From contig HG738137.1 of NCBI GenBank assembly GCA_000499405.2, forward strand, positions 12,026,121 to 12,090,120: 64,000 nucleotides of DNA. The letters are read 5' to 3'. The notes below the pieces were generated by a model. It saw only the letters and a list, made by a program, of their open reading frames with translations. It made no database searches and had not been told where the DNA came from. Each line of letters begins with the position of its first letter. Position 1 is the first letter of the stretch. Below are positions 61,963 to 64,000 of the stretch, piece after piece. Source of the stretch: Onchocerca volvulus. Lineage: Eukaryota; Nematoda; Chromadorea; Rhabditida; Onchocercidae. A program made the position numbers and the translations under genes.

Positions 61963-62642
61963 TACTTCCTTTTATTGGTATTTCTTATAAGCGCATTTGT
62001 CATCCGCACCACTATAGCTAAGAAACCATTCGATACCGTAAGTTATTTGATCTCCACAAAGAATTATTGATTATGCTGTAATATTTTCATATATATTGAG
62101 AAGCTACAAAAATACCAGGTGGACATTTTTACTTAATCCTGAAATACCATATTTATCAGCCCATGCTGGAATACAATATTCTCTCGGATTTTATTTGGCA
62201 ATTTACAGGAATTTAGTAAAACTTCGTTTCACGGAGACACCGATCAATTGATCTTGGAATCAATGGATCCATCAATGCCATATCATGCCATGCTTAACTT
62301 GGTGGTTTTTATATTGGTAACTTTTTGCATTATTATTAATTCATTTCTAATAAATATATTTCTGATTTTCTTTAGTAATCAATCAAAAATTATGATGCAT
62401 AATTATTAATTGATTATTATATATCATAAGTATTAATTCATTACTACGGAAAGCCAGAAATATATTTCCAAAAAAAGAAAATTCGAAGTAGCATCGTTTT
62501 GGTTTTTAAATGGCAAATTCTGCATTAGCATTTTTACCTCATGCATACTTCCTCGTCATTCATTATCATCAAATCACTTCCTTTTAAAATTTCTTTATCC
62601 TTTCAGATACTTTTACTTTCTCTCCTAGCATTGTCTTTACTT

Positions 62643-62715
<73 letters not shown>

Positions 62716-63832
62716 AACTTTCCAGCAGTAAATCTTACGCTGAATTGTTATGATAAAATGATAAATTGTAATTTTGGTCAGTCAACTGCAAAAAGGAATA
62801 GAAATAGTAAATTAAATTTTTCAGCTTTATCTTTACCATCCTGAATTAGGACTCATTATTCAAATAAAGGATTGTACCGACACTTTATTCCTTCCAAAAG
62901 AAATGATTCAAGAACTGCAATTTTTTTCTTTGTTGAAAAAAAAAAAGAGAAAATAAAAGGAGGAAAAAAAATTGGAATTTTTCCAAAATATATTCATTCT
63001 CTCCGAAATATTACTTTATAAAGGAATGGATTCCGTAGTGACAAATTTATATTTCTTCAAAATTGTTATTCATGCTTGAAAAATTCTATAGTATATCTTA
63101 TTTTCTGAATTTTTATTCATAAATTAATACTCTAACGGATGTTACCTTGAAAGTATCATAATTAATTACTTAATGATTTAATTCGAATCTTCCTTCAAAT
63201 AAATTTCTATTTTCTCTATCTCATCTAATATGCATTTGTTCTTATTGCTGATCTAAAATTTAACAAAATACTAAAAAAAAAAAAGTAACAAATATTGATT
63301 ATTTGCTTAGTAATGGCATATATATCAATTAGTAGTGTGTAAAAATTGAAGTGTTTGAAAATTTTATCATTTTTTTTCTAAAAAGAAAAAAAAATTCTAT
63401 CTTTCAGGTAGAATTCAACAATATTACAATAGCAATTGAAAAAGGTCTCTACGACGATAACTTTCTCAATCGTCTTGGCCGTATATCATTGATGTATTTT
63501 ATTTATTTATTTTTTTTTTTGAATTTTCATAACAATGAAATTCTATTATACATATGCTACTTTTTTATTAATAATAGTCAACTAACAATAAGTAACGTTG
63601 ACATATTTTACTTCATAATATATCATAAATTTCCAATTGTCAAATTATAAAAGATCGGTTATTTCGAAAATTCAACAAATTTGAAGTTTGATTTGAAAAA
63701 AGAAAAAAACTAATCATTCTTTACAGATTATATATAATGTTTCACATCAATTTGATTTTACGCATATGCAGAAATCATTTCTCTCTCGATACAAATCGCG
63801 CAATTCAGCGTGAAATGGAATGGACGAAATAA
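61963..63832 (+). CDS. Unrecognised membrane protein, incomplete exon model
   Basis: Likely exons: 61963-62037 (YFLLLVFLISAFVIRTT...FDT), 62209-62316, 62607-62642, 62825 to about 62920, 63408-63493 and 63727-63832 (stop TAA). Exons 2-4 join in phase 0, and exons 2-3 together build one 20-residue helix (LNLVVFIL plus ILLLSLLALSLL) split by an intron. The last two join in phase 2, giving LGRISLILYIMFHINLILRI and ending QREMEWTK. At least two or three membrane spans. Problems: exon 1 follows an in-frame TGA (61960) with no start or acceptor after it, and the exon at 62825 has no phase-0 donor, so an exon or a sequence correction is missing. The intron after 62642 holds a run of about 71 T. Confidence 0.4.
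62644..62714 (+). repeat. Poly-T run of about 71 bases
   Basis: Uninterrupted T from 62644 to 62714, inside a proposed 182-bp intron. The length is probably unreliable in assembly. The poly-phenylalanine frames over it are artefacts. Confidence 0.95.
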
Positions 63833-63978
63833 CCGAAATTGTTCTTTCCAATACAATTAAGCAACAAAAAACAAAAACATTCCGATTTCGGGCATGATTT
63901 AGTTCTTCAAAATATAAACATTGCTTCAATATGTTGATATTGATAATGAATTGATCCAGTAATGATGCAAATTTTTTC

Positions 63979-64000
63979 CTTTTTTTTTTTTTTTTTTTTT
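63979..64000 (+). repeat. Terminal poly-T run at window edge
   Basis: T-run continuing to the end of the window. Confidence 0.9.

Noticed and set aside
62541..62844. Poly-phenylalanine open frames
   Set aside because: Produced by the 71-T run; only the short hydrophobic piece before it fits a splice model.
1..64000. CRISPR arrays, operons of prokaryotic type, rRNA genes, intact transposase or reverse transcriptase
   Set aside because: Looked for and not seen; tandem repeats present lack the repeat-spacer pattern, and no long uninterrupted enzyme-coding frame exists.

Overview
This is a 64-kb piece of a very AT-rich, intron-rich nematode nuclear genome. The evidence is spliced genes with TTTTCAG-type acceptors, polypyrimidine acceptors lying just upstream of start codons (as in trans-spliced nematode messages), and recognisable nematode families: a myosin heavy chain tail, a GPI-type Ly6 protein, SMN with its Tudor domain and YG box, MOAG-4/SERF, ribosomal protein L24 and an MSP-domain membrane protein. 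Base composition, intron size and dispersed repeats suggest a spirurid (filaria-like) worm. That placement is inference.

Layout. 1-2.2 kb: last five coding exons of a muscle myosin heavy chain (+). 5.4-10.6 kb: a four-exon Ly6/three-finger protein (-) whose large second intron holds short repeats with Helitron/Helentron-like ends. 10.6-22.8 kb: gene-poor, with microsatellites, a 739-bp exact duplication around a single N (probable assembly artefact), two convergent tRNA-Asp(GTC) genes and dispersed repeat fragments. 22.8-39.0 kb: four tandem, same-strand TspO/MBR (translocator protein) paralogues sharing exon lengths and intron phases; the 5-kb gap between the first and second holds a decayed, bacterial-looking open frame, a long inverted repeat and a minisatellite. 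40.4-45.0 kb: smn-1 (+). 46.0-47.6 kb: moag-4/SERF (-). 47.6-49.9 kb: microsatellites and an SL1-like 22-mer. 49.9-52.1 kb: a five-exon gene of unknown family (-). 54.6-56.6 kb: rpl-24 (+), with a perfect 23-bp hairpin upstream. 57.3-58.7 kb: a tail-anchored MSP/VAP-like protein (+). 59.9-61.6 kb: broken coding remnants on both strands and more repeat. 62-63.8 kb: exons of an unrecognised membrane protein (+), running nearly to the window end.

The genes do not form one pathway. smn-1, moag-4 and rpl-24 are housekeeping genes (snRNP assembly, protein aggregation control, translation). The distinctive local feature is the expanded TspO cluster. Intron-exon models were built by hand from reading frame, splice consensus, phase agreement and family knowledge. 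No database search or base-composition calculation was run.
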